Assembly (NCBI RefSeq): GCF_013149785.1
Contig: NZ_JABEZU010000002.1
Coordinates: 310,001-374,000, forward strand
Reading direction: 5' to 3'
Length of the DNA: 64,000 bases
Source: Isoptericola halotolerans
GTDB lineage: Bacteria; Actinomycetota; Actinomycetes; Actinomycetales; Cellulomonadaceae
Below are positions 1 through 9,817 of this stretch, one piece after another. The notes under the pieces were generated by a model that worked only from the letters and a program-made list of their open reading frames with translations, was not told where the DNA came from and made no database searches. Numbering within the stretch: the first letter of the stretch is position 1; the number at the start of each line of letters is the position of its first letter. Made by a program: the position numbers and the translations under genes.

Positions 1-517
1 GCTGGAGTGGGGTCCCGACACCCTGGACGAGGCCCGCGCCACCTGGGAGCGGCTGCGCGGGTTCGTCGGCCGCGCCACCGAGCGGGTCGGTGACGTGTCC
101 CGGGCGGAGGCCGCCGGCGCGATCCTCCCGCAGGCCTTCGCGGCTGCCATGGACGACGACCTCAACGTCCCCGCCGCGCTCGCCGTCGTGCACGAGACGT
201 TGCGCGCCGGCAACACGGCGCTCGCCGACGCGGACGACGACGGCGCGCGAGCCGCGCTCGTCGCGCTGCGGGGCATGCTGGACGTGCTGGGCCTGGACCC
301 GGCCGACCCCCAGTGGGTCGACACCACCGACACGAAGGTCGCCGACGCGCTGGACGCCGTCGTGCGTGCCGAGCTCGACGCCCGGGCCGCCGCACGTGCG
401 GCGAAGGACTGGGCGACCAGCGACGCGATCCGGGACCGCCTCGCGGCGGCCGGCGTCGTCGTGCAGGACTCACCCGACGGCGCCCGATGGACGCTGTCCA
501 CAGCCGAGGAGAACTGA
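1..517 (+). CDS. cysS: Cysteinyl-tRNA synthetase, C-terminal part (5' end outside window)
   Basis: The frame is open from base 2 and encodes the last 171 residues of a class I cysteinyl-tRNA synthetase, the cytoplasmic enzyme that charges tRNA-Cys. The visible part is the helical DALR-type anticodon-binding region and C-terminal tail: the 'AAMDDDLNVPAALAVV' stretch and the 'AKDWATSDAIRDRLAAAGV.VQDSPDGARW' tail are typical of CysS. The catalytic HIGH and KMSKS motifs lie upstream of the window. The stop codon overlaps the ATG of rlmB by one base (TGATG), implying translational coupling. The cysS-rlmB order is common in actinobacteria, which supports the call. Confidence 0.95.
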   Translation, partial: LEWGPDTLDEARATWERLRGFVGRATERVGDVSRAEAAGAILPQAFAAAMDDDLNVPAALAVVHETLRAGNTALADADDDGARAALVALRGMLDVLGLDPADPQWVDTTDTKVADALDAVVRAELDARAAARAAKDWATSDAIRDRLAAAGVVVQDSPDGARWTLSTAEEN

Positions 518-1503
518 TGGCGGGCAACTCGCAGCGACCGGGCGCGAAGCGCAAGGAAGGCACCAAGAAGGGTGCGCAGGTCGGCACCGGCGGTCACAGC
601 CGCAAGGCTCTGCAGGGCAAGGGACCGACGCCGAAGGCCGAGGACCGCACCTACCACCCCGCGCACAAGAAGAAGGTCGCCGCCGAGAAGCGCCAGGCCT
701 CGCAGAGCGCCCAGGGCGCCCGCAAGGGTGTCGCCCGCGGGACGCGCAAGGCCACCGGTGGCGCCGAGGTCGTGGCGGGCCGCAACGCCGTCCTGGAGGC
801 CCTGCGCACGCAGGCGCCGGTGACCGCGGTGCACATCGCCGACCGCATCGACCACGACGACCGCACCCGCGAGATCCTCGAGCTCGCGTCGATGCGCGGA
901 GCCCGGCTCCTGGAGTCCTCGAGGGGTGCGCTCGACCAGCTCACCGAGGGCTCCGTGCACCAGGGCGTGGCGCTGGAGGTGCCGCCGTACGAGTACGCGT
1001 CGGTCGACGACCTCCTCGACGCCGCCGCCGAGGCGGACGAGCCGCCGCTGATCGTGGCCCTCGACTCCGTGACGGACCCGCGCAACCTCGGTGCGGTGCT
1101 GCGGTCGGCCGGGGCGTTCGGGGCGCACGGCGTGCTGGTGCCCTCGCGACGCTCGGCCTCCATGACGGCGTCGGCCTGGAAGGTGTCGGCCGGGGCGGCG
1201 GCTCGGGTGCCGGTCGCCAAGGAGACGAACCTGGCGAGGACGCTGACCGAGCTCAAGAAGTCCGGCGTCTTCGTCGTGGGTCTCGACGCCGGGGGCGACA
1301 CCGCGGTGCGCGAGCTCGCCTTCGCCACGGACCCCCTGGTGATCGTCGTCGGGTCCGAGGGCAAGGGCCTGTCGCGGCTGGTCCGCGAGACGTGCGACGC
1401 CGTCGCGTCCATCCCGATCGCCTCGTCCGTGGAGTCGCTCAACGCCGGTGTGGCCGCGGGGATCGCGCTCTACGAGGTCGCCCAGGCCCGCACCTCGCGG
1501 TAG
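517..1503 (+). CDS. rlmB: 23S rRNA (guanosine-2'-O)-methyltransferase RlmB (SpoU family)
   Basis: 328-residue TrmH/SpoU (SPOUT) methyltransferase predicted to 2'-O-methylate a guanosine of 23S rRNA using SAM. Residues 1-82 are a Lys/Arg-rich tail typical of actinobacterial RlmB. The substrate-binding domain starts near 'VVAGRNAVLEAL' (about 85). The three SPOUT motifs follow: 'DSVTDPRNLGAVLRSAGAFG', 'VVGSEGKGLSRL' and 'ASSVESLNAGVAAGIALYE'. An ATG overlapping the cysS stop is chosen because it gives the basic tail; an in-frame start further upstream would run deep into cysS. The gene is probably co-transcribed with cysS. Assignment to RlmB rather than another SpoU enzyme rests on neighbourhood and length. 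Confidence 0.93.
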   Translation: MAGNSQRPGAKRKEGTKKGAQVGTGGHSRKALQGKGPTPKAEDRTYHPAHKKKVAAEKRQASQSAQGARKGVARGTRKATGGAEVVAGRNAVLEALRTQAPVTAVHIADRIDHDDRTREILELASMRGARLLESSRGALDQLTEGSVHQGVALEVPPYEYASVDDLLDAAAEADEPPLIVALDSVTDPRNLGAVLRSAGAFGAHGVLVPSRRSASMTASAWKVSAGAAARVPVAKETNLARTLTELKKSGVFVVGLDAGGDTAVRELAFATDPLVIVVGSEGKGLSRLVRETCDAVASIPIASSVESLNAGVAAGIALYEVAQARTSR

Positions 1504-1534
1504 CGGGGGTGACGCACGATCCGGCGCGGTGGGG

Positions 1535-2830
1535 TCAGCCCGCCGGGTCGTCGTCCGGGTCCGCCGCGGCGTAGTGGAAGTAGTCCGCCTCGGGCCCGGC
1601 CTCGGGCTCGTCGCCGGGCGCGAGGCCGAGGATCGCCTTCTCGTCAGGACGGTGCTGGAGCACGTTCTCGACGTACGAGGCGACCGTCTCGGGCATCGGC
1701 ACGTCGCGCTGCGCCCGCTCGGAGATGAACCAGCGGTGGTCGAGGATCTCGTGGTAGAGCTGGGCGGGCTCGAGCTTGCGGCGCAGCTCTCGCGGGACGG
1801 CGCGGATGGTCGGGTGGAAGACGTTCTGCAGCCAGTCGTGCGCGACGAGCTGCTCGTCCTCCTCCTGGCGCTCGGTCGCGGCCTGGTAGGAGTCGAGGTC
1901 GTTGAGCAGACGTCGCGCCTGGTTGTCCTGGACGTCCAGCCCGGTGAGCTTGAGCAGGCGCCGTGAGTGGTGCCCGGCGTCGACGACCTGGGGCTGGATC
2001 TGGACCGTGGTGCCGTCGATGTCGGTGGTGATGGACAGTTCGCCGACGTCGAAACCGAGCTCGTTGAGCTGGTCGATGCGGGCGGCGATCCGCCACCGCT
2101 CGTCGGTGTGGAAGGCCTCGACCCCGGTGAGGGCCTCCCAGAGCTCGGTGTACCGCTCGACGAGGGAGTTGCCGATCCCGATCTCGTCGACCTCGTCGTC
2201 GAGCAGCTCGCCCGCGGCGAGGTCCATGAGCTCACCGATGATGTTGACCCGGGCGAGCTCGAGGTCGTAGTCGCGCTGACCGGGGGTCAGCTCGCGGTGC
2301 AGGGCGCCGGTCTCGGCGTCGACCAGGTAGGCCGCGAACTGGTTGGCGTCGCGACGGAACAGGGTGTTCGACAGCGAGACGTCGCCCCAGAAGAACCCCG
2401 TCAGGTGCAGGCGGACGAGCAGCACGGCGAGGGCGTCGATGAGCCGGTTGGCGGTCTCGTCCCGCAGGGCCTGGCTGAAGACGGAGCGGTACGGCAGGGA
2501 GAACGCGAGGTGCTCGGTGATCAGCGCGGCCTCGAGGGGCTCGCCGGTGTCCGAGAGCCGGCCGGTGACGACGCCCACGGGCTTGACCGAGGGCACCTCC
2601 AGCTTGCGCAGCTGACGCAGCATCTCGTACTCGCGGAAGGCGATCGACTCGCTGGTCTCCTTGATCGCCAGCACCCGGCCGTCGAGGCGCACGAACCGCA
2701 CCACGTGCCGGGAGATGCCGCGAGGCAGCGCAGCCAGCACGTCGGCGGGCCATCCGGCGAGCGGCTGCCGCCAGGGGAGGTCGAGAAGCGCCGAGTTCGG
2801 CGTCGCCGAGGTGATCTGCAGCTGTTCCAT
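1535..2830 (-). CDS. DUF4032 protein with a lipopolysaccharide-kinase-like domain
   Basis: 431 residues. The N-terminal half resembles the protein-kinase/LPS-kinase fold: 'GRVLAIKETSESIAFREYEML' could supply the ATP-binding lysine, 'LTGFFWGDVSLSNTLF' looks like a catalytic loop and 'YLVDAETG' like the metal-binding Asp motif. The C-terminal half is the DUF4032 region known mainly from actinobacteria; its substrate is unknown. The ATG is preceded by a TACGCT -10-like box ending exactly 7 nt upstream, suggesting a leaderless mRNA. The last 20 residues are acidic. It lies downstream of the sugar-importer ATPase gene on the same strand, but a strong hairpin separates the two. Confidence 0.8.
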   Translation of the reverse strand: MEQLQITSATPNSALLDLPWRQPLAGWPADVLAALPRGISRHVVRFVRLDGRVLAIKETSESIAFREYEMLRQLRKLEVPSVKPVGVVTGRLSDTGEPLEAALITEHLAFSLPYRSVFSQALRDETANRLIDALAVLLVRLHLTGFFWGDVSLSNTLFRRDANQFAAYLVDAETGALHRELTPGQRDYDLELARVNIIGELMDLAAGELLDDEVDEIGIGNSLVERYTELWEALTGVEAFHTDERWRIAARIDQLNELGFDVGELSITTDIDGTTVQIQPQVVDAGHHSRRLLKLTGLDVQDNQARRLLNDLDSYQAATERQEEDEQLVAHDWLQNVFHPTIRAVPRELRRKLEPAQLYHEILDHRWFISERAQRDVPMPETVASYVENVLQHRPDEKAILGLAPGDEPEAGPEADYFHYAAADPDDDPAG

Positions 2831-2837
2831 CGGTGTC

Positions 2838-2843
2838 AGCGTA
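2838..2843 (-). promoter_or_regulatory. Leaderless-type -10 box of the DUF4032 gene
   Basis: On the minus strand TACGCT is followed by 7 nt and then the ATG at 2830, so transcription should begin at or next to the start codon. No clear -35 box is seen. Confidence 0.5.
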
Positions 2844-2849
2844 GACGAC

Positions 2850-2889
2850 GACGGGGGCGGGCCCGGCCGACGCCGGACCCGCCCCCGTC
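2850..2889 (-). terminator. GC-rich hairpin after the sugar-importer ATPase gene
   Basis: A 12-bp perfect stem (2850-2861 with 2878-2889), one C-A mismatch, then 5 more pairs and a 4-nt loop. It starts 24 nt after the stop of the minus-strand ATPase gene and lies before the DUF4032 promoter, as expected of a terminator. There is no long T tract, as is usual in high-GC genomes. Confidence 0.65.
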
Positions 2890-2913
2890 ACGCCTGTCGC
2901 GTGGTGCCGTCGG

Positions 2914-4029
<1,116 letters not shown>

Positions 4030-4101
4030 GGTGATTCCCTCCACCGGCAGGTACGTGCCGGACGATCCGTTGTGGTCGGGTGTCTTGCGTTCACGACTGG
4101 C

Positions 4102-4117
4102 GTGTCAGCGGTGACAC
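4102..4117. promoter_or_regulatory. Short inverted repeat upstream of the sugar-importer ATPase gene
   Basis: GTGTCA-N4-TGACAC lies 72 nt before the ATPase gene start, in the gap after otsB. It could be a regulator site, but no regulator gene is adjacent. Confidence 0.3.
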
Positions 4118-4210
4118 ATTCTGTTGTTCGCGCACGGGTGCCGGACCGTTCCGGCGGGTGGCGCTGCTCGATACTACATGGCCGTGACGGGGATCACGCC
4201 ATGACCCAGG

Positions 4211-5044
4211 TCACGATCCTGCGTCACCCTCGATGAGGTCCGCGAGCCGTCCCAGGAGGGCGGCCACGGCCTCCGGGTCCGTGACCCGCTGGTCCGCGAG
4301 CGTCTCCCCGGGACCGACCTTGACGGTCACGTCCCCGTCGCCGAGCACCGCGAAGGCCTTCTCGTCGGTGGTGTCGTCGCCCGCGTACAGCACCCGCACG
4401 GCCGGTGCGGCGAGATCCTCGGCCACGACGCGCCGCAACCGCCCCAGCGCTTCGCCCTTGGACGTGTGCAGCACGGCGGTCTCGACGACGTCCTTGCCGT
4501 GCATCGCCTCCAGCCCGAGCCGGGTGGCCGCTGCGTCGGCCGCCGCCACGGCCGCCGCGGTGTCCTCGGGACCGGCCTGGCGGGTGTGCAGGACGGCGGC
4601 GCTCGGCTTGCGCTGCACCCAGGCGCCCGGACGGCCGGCGACGGCCTCGTCGAGCGCGGCGGTCAGCTCGCCCAGGGTCGTGGCCTGCTCGTCGGTGAGG
4701 GTCAGAGGGACCGAGTCCAGGCCGTCGGGCGTGGCCCGGCCGGTCTGCGCGCCGTGGCTGCCGACGACGTACGCGCCCGCGGGCGGTTCGGCCAGCAGCG
4801 CGAGGTCGTCGAGGTCGCGGCCGGAGACGAAGGCCAGCCGCACGTTCGTCCCGTGCGCGGCAGCCAGTGCACCGATCCGGTCGACGGCGGCTCGCGCTCC
4901 CGCCGTCATGCGCGACGCCGCGGGGTCGTCCACGAGCGGGGCGAGCACGCCGTCGAAGTCGAGGGCGACGAGCAGCGCCGCGCCGTCGTCGGTGGCGAAG
5001 GCGGTCAGAGCGGTGCGCAGGGCGTCGTCGAGCACCTCAGACAT
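4211..5044 (-). CDS. otsB: Trehalose-6-phosphate phosphatase
   Basis: 277-residue HAD-superfamily enzyme that dephosphorylates trehalose-6-phosphate to trehalose. HAD motif I is 'VALDFDGVLAPLVDD' and motif IV is 'VLYAGDDTTDEKAF'. 'GSHGAQTGR' and 'VQRKPSAAVLHTRQ' are typical of OtsB. Its start overlaps the end of otsA by 8 bases, so the two genes are co-transcribed and probably translationally coupled. The product acts in the cytoplasm as the second step of compatible-solute synthesis. Confidence 0.93.
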   Translation of the reverse strand: MSEVLDDALRTALTAFATDDGAALLVALDFDGVLAPLVDDPAASRMTAGARAAVDRIGALAAAHGTNVRLAFVSGRDLDDLALLAEPPAGAYVVGSHGAQTGRATPDGLDSVPLTLTDEQATTLGELTAALDEAVAGRPGAWVQRKPSAAVLHTRQAGPEDTAAAVAAADAAATRLGLEAMHGKDVVETAVLHTSKGEALGRLRRVVAEDLAAPAVRVLYAGDDTTDEKAFAVLGDGDVTVKVGPGETLADQRVTDPEAVAALLGRLADLIEGDAGS

Positions 5045-6500
5045 GCGTGTCCCGGGAGGGCATCGCGGTGAGCACGCCGAGGAAGCTCTTCGACCACTTC
5101 GCGACGTCGTCGCCCATGACCTTGCGGCGCAGCCGGCGCATCCGGCGCCGCTTCTCCTTCGGGTCCAGGTGCGCGGCCGCCACGATCGTGTCCTTCATCC
5201 CGTCGATGTCGTGCGGGTTGACGAGCAGGGGGCCGGGGGCCAGCTCGTCGGCGGCACCGGTGAACTCGCTCAGGACGAGCACCCCGTCCAGGTCGGAGCG
5301 GGCGGCGATGTACTCCTTGGCGACCAGGTTCATGCCGTCCCGCAGCGACGTCACGAGCATGACGTCCGCCGCGAGGTAGAGGGCCGCCATCTCCTCGGGA
5401 GGGTAGGAGTGGTGGAGGTAGTGGATCGCCGAGTGCCCGATCTCGCCGAACTCCCCGTTGAGGCGCCCGACGAGGATCTCGACGTGCTCGCGCAGCTCCT
5501 GGTACGCGCCGACGTTCTCGCGCGAGGGGCTGGCCACCTGGACCAGCGTGGTGTGCGCCGCGTCGATCCGGCCGTCCTGGAGGATCTCGCCGTACGCCTT
5601 GATCCGGTGCCGGATGCCCTTGGTGTAGTCCAGCCGGTCGACACCGAGCATGACGACGTCCGGGTCGCCGAGGTCGGCGCGGATCTCCTTGGCCCGGGCC
5701 TGGACCTCGGGGCTGCGCGCCAGGTCGTCGAAGCGCTGGGTGTCGATGGAGATGGGGAACGCCGCCGCCCGCACGCGCCGGCCGGGGTTCCCGTCGGCGT
5801 CCTCCATGGAGACCACCGACCCGCGCGTCGGGTGGTCCGTGAGGCGCCGCACGGCGCGCACGAAGTTGGAGGCGTCGCCGCCGCGCTGGAACCCGATGAG
5901 GTCCGCACCGAGGAGCCCCTCGAGGATGTTCCGGCGCCACGGGAGCTGCTGGAACAGCTCGACCGGGGGGAACGGGATGTGGTCGAAGAACCCGATGCGC
6001 AGGTCTGGGCGCAGCTCCCGCAGCATCTTCGGGACGAGCTGGAGCTGGTAGTCGTGCACCCAGACGACGGCGCCGGGGGCCGCCTGGGCGGCAGCCGCTT
6101 CCGCGAAGCGCTGGTTGACCCGCCGGTAGGCGTCCCACCACTGCCGGTGGTAGGCGGGCGGGGCGATCACGTCGTGGTACAGCGGCCACAGGGTGTCGTT
6201 GGAGAAGCCCTCGTAGTACTTGCGGATCTCGCTCGCGGAGAGGGTGACGGGCACCAGCATCATGCCGTCGGCCTCGAACGGCTCGTGCGCCAGGTCGGGT
6301 GCTCCCGACCAGCCCACCCAGGCGCCCTCGTTCTCTTGCATGACCGGTTCGAGCGCCGAGACGAGCCCGCCGGGAGAGCGCTGCCAGTCGACCGCGCCGT
6401 CGTCGTCGACGGAGAAGTCGACCGGGAGCCTGTTGGCGACGACGACCAGGTCGTACCCCTGGCCGCCGGTGGAGCTGTGTACCGATCCTTGACCTGTCAA
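5037..6500 (-). CDS. otsA: Trehalose-6-phosphate synthase (GT20)
   Basis: Makes trehalose-6-phosphate from a nucleotide-glucose donor and glucose-6-phosphate. Retaining GT20 hallmarks are 'DLVVVANRLPVDFS', 'VVWVHDYQLQLVPKMLRE', 'GVDRLDYTKGIRHRIKAY' and 'LVTSLRDGMNLVAKEYIA'. A TTG at 6500 is preferred because GGGAGAG stands 8 nt upstream, giving 487 residues. A GTG at 6536 would add 12 residues but has no well-placed ribosome site, so the exact start is uncertain. The first gene of the otsA-otsB pair, it is transcribed away from the divergent kinase gene. Confidence 0.93.
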   Translation of the reverse strand: MTGQGSVHSSTGGQGYDLVVVANRLPVDFSVDDDGAVDWQRSPGGLVSALEPVMQENEGAWVGWSGAPDLAHEPFEADGMMLVPVTLSASEIRKYYEGFSNDTLWPLYHDVIAPPAYHRQWWDAYRRVNQRFAEAAAAQAAPGAVVWVHDYQLQLVPKMLRELRPDLRIGFFDHIPFPPVELFQQLPWRRNILEGLLGADLIGFQRGGDASNFVRAVRRLTDHPTRGSVVSMEDADGNPGRRVRAAAFPISIDTQRFDDLARSPEVQARAKEIRADLGDPDVVMLGVDRLDYTKGIRHRIKAYGEILQDGRIDAAHTTLVQVASPSRENVGAYQELREHVEILVGRLNGEFGEIGHSAIHYLHHSYPPEEMAALYLAADVMLVTSLRDGMNLVAKEYIAARSDLDGVLVLSEFTGAADELAPGPLLVNPHDIDGMKDTIVAAAHLDPKEKRRRMRRLRRKVMGDDVAKWSKSFLGVLTAMPSRDTHV

Positions 6501-6673
6501 CGGTTGTTCTCTCCCAAGGTTGGTGGCTCCCCGCACTGCCTTGACGGGGTGGCCAGACGCCCAGGGCGAACCTTACCGACCGCGCGTGCCGGGTGCGCGC
6601 GAAGCCCGGCGGGGCACGGCCGACACGTCTCGGTTCCGCGCCCTCGCGAGCGCGCGGAACCCCGCTGCGGCGC

Positions 6674-6679
6674 TACGGT
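6674..6679 (+). promoter_or_regulatory. Leaderless-type -10 box of the kinase gene
   Basis: TACGGT ends 7 nt before the ATG at 6687, which predicts transcription from the start codon and fixes the start of the kinase gene. Confidence 0.5.
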
Positions 6680-6686
6680 GTGGCCC

Positions 6687-8597
6687 ATGGGTGAGGGCGA
6701 CGAGGCGCAGGTGATGACGACGGGTGCCCCCGCGTCCGGAGCCGACGGGGCGCTCCCGGCGGGGGCGGACGTCGGAGGCTACTCGGTGGTCTCCCTGCTC
6801 GGCCGGGGGGCGATGGGGGCGGTCTACGAGGCGGTCGACGGCGGAGGGCAGCGGGTGGCGCTCAAGGTGCTGCACGCCCATGTGGACGCCAACCCCGCGG
6901 GCCGCCAGCGGCTGCGCCGTGAGGTCGCCGCGCTGCAGCGGCTGCGGCACCCCGCCGTGGCGCAGGTGCTCGACGCGGAGTTCGAGGGACCGCACGCGTT
7001 CGTCGTCACCGAGCTCGTCGAGGGCCTCACCCTCGAGGAGGAGGTCGACGCCCGCGGACCGCTGGACGTCGCCGACCTGTTCTCCCTGGCCGACCAGCTC
7101 GCCGACGCGCTGGAGTCGGTGCACGCCGCCGGCGTGGTGCACCGAGACCTCAAACCGTCGAACGTCATGGTCACGGGAGCCGGGCCCTCGCTCATCGACT
7201 TCGGCATCGCGCACAGCCCGGAGGACGCCCGCACGACCATGACCGGGTTCGTGATGGGTACACCGGGCTACATCGCCCCCGAGCTGCTCGACGGCGGCGA
7301 TCCCGTGCCCGAGACCGACTGGTGGAGCTGGGGGGCGCTGCTCGCCTTCGCGGCGACCGGCCGGTCGCCGTTCGGCGTGCGCCCCACCGACCTCGTGCTC
7401 CGCCGCTCCCGGGAGGGCCGGGCCGACCTGGTGGGTGTCCCGGCCCGCACCGGCCGGGCGCTGGCAGGTGCGCTGCACGCCGATCCGGCCCGGCGCTGGG
7501 GCCCCACCGACGTCGTCCGCGCGCTCCGCCGCGACCTCGAGGACGGTGCGCACGACGTCGTGGGGGTGCCGGCCGACCCGCAGGCCACCCAGCGCATCGT
7601 GGTCGCCGCCGGCGCCGCGACGGCGGCCCTCGCGGGAGCTGCCGGTGCCGGGGCGTCGTCCGGGTCCGGGGCGGACACGGCGGTCTCGGGGTCGTCGAGC
7701 GACGACGCTCCGGGCGCGATGGACCGGACGGAGGTCGTGCCGAGGGTGCCGGCAGGCGACGAGACCGCCGTCCTGGGTCCTCCGGTGCCGCCGCCGGACC
7801 CGCAGGACACCGCGCAGACGATGACGGCCGACGACCGTGAGCGTGCGCTCGCCCACGACGGCGTCACCCAGGCCGTTCCCGTCGGCGACCTGCGCTACCG
7901 CAGCTACGACGAGCTCGACGTCGCACCGGAGCCGGTCCCGGAGGTGCCCTCCGGTCCGTACGTGGCCCCGCGCCACCCGCGACGGTGGGGGACGGTGCTG
8001 GCGCTCGGCGTGCCCTTCGTGGTGCTGGCGGCGTTCTACCCGCTGATCGCCTTCGGTGTCTTCTGCGGCGTCACGGTGCTCTGCCGCATCGTGGGGACGG
8101 CGGGTCACCGGTTCCATGAGCGGCGCGAGCGTCACGGGGTGCGTCGGTCGGACGGCCTGATGGCGACGCTGCTGTTCCCCTACCACGCGGTGATCGGTGC
8201 GCTCGGCATCATCCCCGCGGCGCTGGTGGGAGGCTGTGTCGGGCTGCTCGCGATCATGGGGGGCTACTGGCTGTTCGGCGACGGCAACCTCATCGTCGCC
8301 CCGCTGACGGACGTCGAGTCGCGTTCCGTCGGCGGTCGCAACGCTCCGATCGTCTTCGGCCTGGTGCTCATGGCGGCGATGGTCGCGGCGGTCGTGGCGA
8401 CCTGGTTCGGACCGGCGGGCCGGACGGCGCGCGACGGCGCCCGGACGATCCTCGACAACCTGGCGCCGGGCCTGGTCGGCGCGGCCGTCGTGGTGGCGCT
8501 GTGCCTGATCGGGTCCTGGGTGCTGTACGGACAGCTCACCGGGGACCCGCACCCGATCGAGTGGTGGCCGATGGGTGGGCCGCCCGCGTTCCTCTGA
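6687..8597 (+). CDS. Serine/threonine protein kinase with multi-pass membrane tail
   Basis: 636 residues. The N-terminal Hanks-type kinase domain (about 31-290) has the glycine loop '[13 protein letters not shown]' (38-50), invariant Lys60, catalytic loop 'HRDLKPSNV' (152-160), 'DFG' (171-173) and 'GTPGYIAPE' (191-199). A low-complexity, partly acidic linker (about 300-430) follows. The C-terminal ~200 residues hold about five hydrophobic segments, unlike PknB-type kinases, which have one membrane helix and extracellular PASTA repeats. The subdomain IX sequence is 'DWWSWG', where 'D.(F/W)SLG' is usual. The kinase faces the cytoplasm; its ligand and targets are not evident. Confidence 0.88.
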   Translation: MGEGDEAQVMTTGAPASGADGALPAGADVGGYSVVSLLGRGAMGAVYEAVDGGGQRVALKVLHAHVDANPAGRQRLRREVAALQRLRHPAVAQVLDAEFEGPHAFVVTELVEGLTLEEEVDARGPLDVADLFSLADQLADALESVHAAGVVHRDLKPSNVMVTGAGPSLIDFGIAHSPEDARTTMTGFVMGTPGYIAPELLDGGDPVPETDWWSWGALLAFAATGRSPFGVRPTDLVLRRSREGRADLVGVPARTGRALAGALHADPARRWGPTDVVRALRRDLEDGAHDVVGVPADPQATQRIVVAAGAATAALAGAAGAGASSGSGADTAVSGSSSDDAPGAMDRTEVVPRVPAGDETAVLGPPVPPPDPQDTAQTMTADDRERALAHDGVTQAVPVGDLRYRSYDELDVAPEPVPEVPSGPYVAPRHPRRWGTVLALGVPFVVLAAFYPLIAFGVFCGVTVLCRIVGTAGHRFHERRERHGVRRSDGLMATLLFPYHAVIGALGIIPAALVGGCVGLLAIMGGYWLFGDGNLIVAPLTDVESRSVGGRNAPIVFGLVLMAAMVAAVVATWFGPAGRTARDGARTILDNLAPGLVGAAVVVALCLIGSWVLYGQLTGDPHPIEWWPMGGPPAFL

Positions 8598-8721
8598 GGG
8601 ACGCCCAGGTTCCTCCCAGCATCCATCGCTATGGTCGCGCGGTCCGACGCGTCCGCACGGGTAGGCTGACGCGCGGAGATCTGTCGCTCCGGACCCCACG
8701 AACCGAAGGACCTCTACCGAG

Positions 8722-9573
8722 ATGTCGAACAAGAACAAGGCGCAGCTCCGCGAGGAGGCGCGCCTCGAGGCGCTCGCGCTGCAGCAGAAGCAGGTGGCGC
8801 GCGACCGCCGCAACCGCATCCTCGTCTTCGGCGGCCTCGGTGTCGCGATCGCGGCGCTGGTCGCGGTGGCAGCGTTCATCCTCGTCAACGAGGGCGCGAA
8901 GAAGAGCGTCGACGACATCCCGCTGGCGGAGGTCTCCGACGTGCCGTCGACGGCACTGGAGAGCGGCGGCATCCCGGTCGGGTCCGACCTGGTGGCGGGC
9001 ACCGAGAACCCCGAGGCCACCGTGGTGGACGAGTACCTCGACTACATGTGCCCCGTGTGCGGCCAGTTCGAGCAGGTCAACGGTGCCGACGTCGAGGAGC
9101 TGCTCACCTCCGGCGACGCCACGGTCGTGTTCCACCCGGTGTCGATCCTCGACCGGCTGTCGAACAACACCGACTACTCGACGCGCGCGGCCTCGGCCGC
9201 CTACTGGGTGGCCGACCAGGCGCCGGCCGCCTTCTACGCGTTCAACGAGGCGCTGTTCGTCAACCAGCCGAGCGAGAACTCGCCGGGCCTCGACGACGAC
9301 GAGCTGGCCGCCCTCGCCGAGGAGGCCGGGGCCGACGCCGACGTCGCTGCCGGGATCGCGGACGGCACCGCCCGGGCCACGTTCGGGCAGTACGTGTACT
9401 CCCTGACCAACGACGCGACGGCGGACCCGTCGTTGGCCAACTCCGGCGGAGGTTTCGGGACGCCGACCATCCTCGTCGACGGCGAGCGCTTCGAGGGCTG
9501 GAACCAGCCTGGCGCGCTGCTCGCGGCCGTCCAGGGCGGCGAGGCCGCCGAGGAGGAGCCTGCCGAGGGCTGA
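8722..9573 (+). CDS. Membrane-anchored DsbA-family thiol:disulfide oxidoreductase
   Basis: 283 residues: a charged N-terminal cytoplasmic segment, one transmembrane helix (about 33-55) and an extracellular thioredoxin-fold domain with the active-site motif Cys-Pro-Val-Cys at 110-113. The 'GGGFGTPTILVDGERFEGW' stretch near the C-terminus holds the cis-Pro (Thr-Pro) expected of DsbA-like proteins. It probably assists disulfide formation or isomerisation in secreted proteins. A TAGGCT -10 candidate lies at 8662-8667. The start is the first Met of the highly charged 'MSNKNKAQLREEARLEAL' sequence. The last residues are a Glu/Ala tail. Confidence 0.88.
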   Translation: MSNKNKAQLREEARLEALALQQKQVARDRRNRILVFGGLGVAIAALVAVAAFILVNEGAKKSVDDIPLAEVSDVPSTALESGGIPVGSDLVAGTENPEATVVDEYLDYMCPVCGQFEQVNGADVEELLTSGDATVVFHPVSILDRLSNNTDYSTRAASAAYWVADQAPAAFYAFNEALFVNQPSENSPGLDDDELAALAEEAGADADVAAGIADGTARATFGQYVYSLTNDATADPSLANSGGGFGTPTILVDGERFEGWNQPGALLAAVQGGEAAEEEPAEG

Positions 9574-9635
9574 CGTGCCCTGGGGAACGGCCGGGGACCG
9601 GCCACCGCCCGCGCGGTAGGCTGGTCCCCGCCCTC

Positions 9636-9711
9636 GCCGCCTTAGCTCAGCTGGTAGAGCTCCCGTCTTGTAAACGGAAGGTCGTCGGTTCGAATCCGAC
9701 AGGCGGCTCCA
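9636..9711 (+). tRNA. tRNA-Thr (anticodon TGT)
   Basis: A full cloverleaf can be drawn: 7-bp acceptor stem (GCCGCCT with AGGCGGC), D arm with GCTC/GAGC, 7-nt anticodon loop CTTGTAA (anticodon TGT), 5-nt variable loop, and T arm GTCGG-TTCGAAT-CCGAC. The anticodon stem opens with a C-A mismatch. The discriminator base is T (9708) and CCA is genomically encoded (9709-9711). A TAGGCT -10 box (9617-9622) stands 13 nt upstream. A palindromic element follows 6 nt downstream. Confidence 0.96.
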
Positions 9712-9717
9712 CTCTCC

Positions 9718-9789
9718 GTTGTGGGCGCGATCTCTGGCCCGACTCGTCCCTCTCGGGACGATCTCGTGGCCAGAGATCGCGCCCACAGC
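9718..9789. repeat. Palindromic element, copy 1 (72 nt)
   Basis: Arms 9720-9739 and 9768-9787 are a perfect 20-bp inverted repeat beginning TGTGGGCGCGA; one more pair and a G-T wobble extend it outward. The 28-nt centre carries its own small hairpin (CGTCCC...GGGACG). It lies 6 nt after tRNA-Thr. Four relatives with the same TGTGGGCGC core occur at 21478, 37003, 61292 and 62321. Confidence 0.9.
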
Positions 9790-9817
9790 ACCGTGGTCGG
9801 GAGCGACGCCCCGCCCG

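Noticed and set aside
4233-6686. Upstream extension of the kinase reading frame through the otsAB genes
   Set aside because: The frame is open only because of GC bias; the leaderless promoter at 6674 and the Met at 6687 mark the real start.
6573-9020. Long minus-strand open frame of about 815 codons opposite the kinase gene
   Set aside because: Shadow of the kinase and DsbA-like genes; no family features, and the plus strand has kinase motifs.
9718-9789. tRNA-Thr 3' end considered as a phage attachment site
   Set aside because: No integrase, no direct repeat of the tRNA 3' end, and the adjacent palindrome occurs elsewhere in the window.
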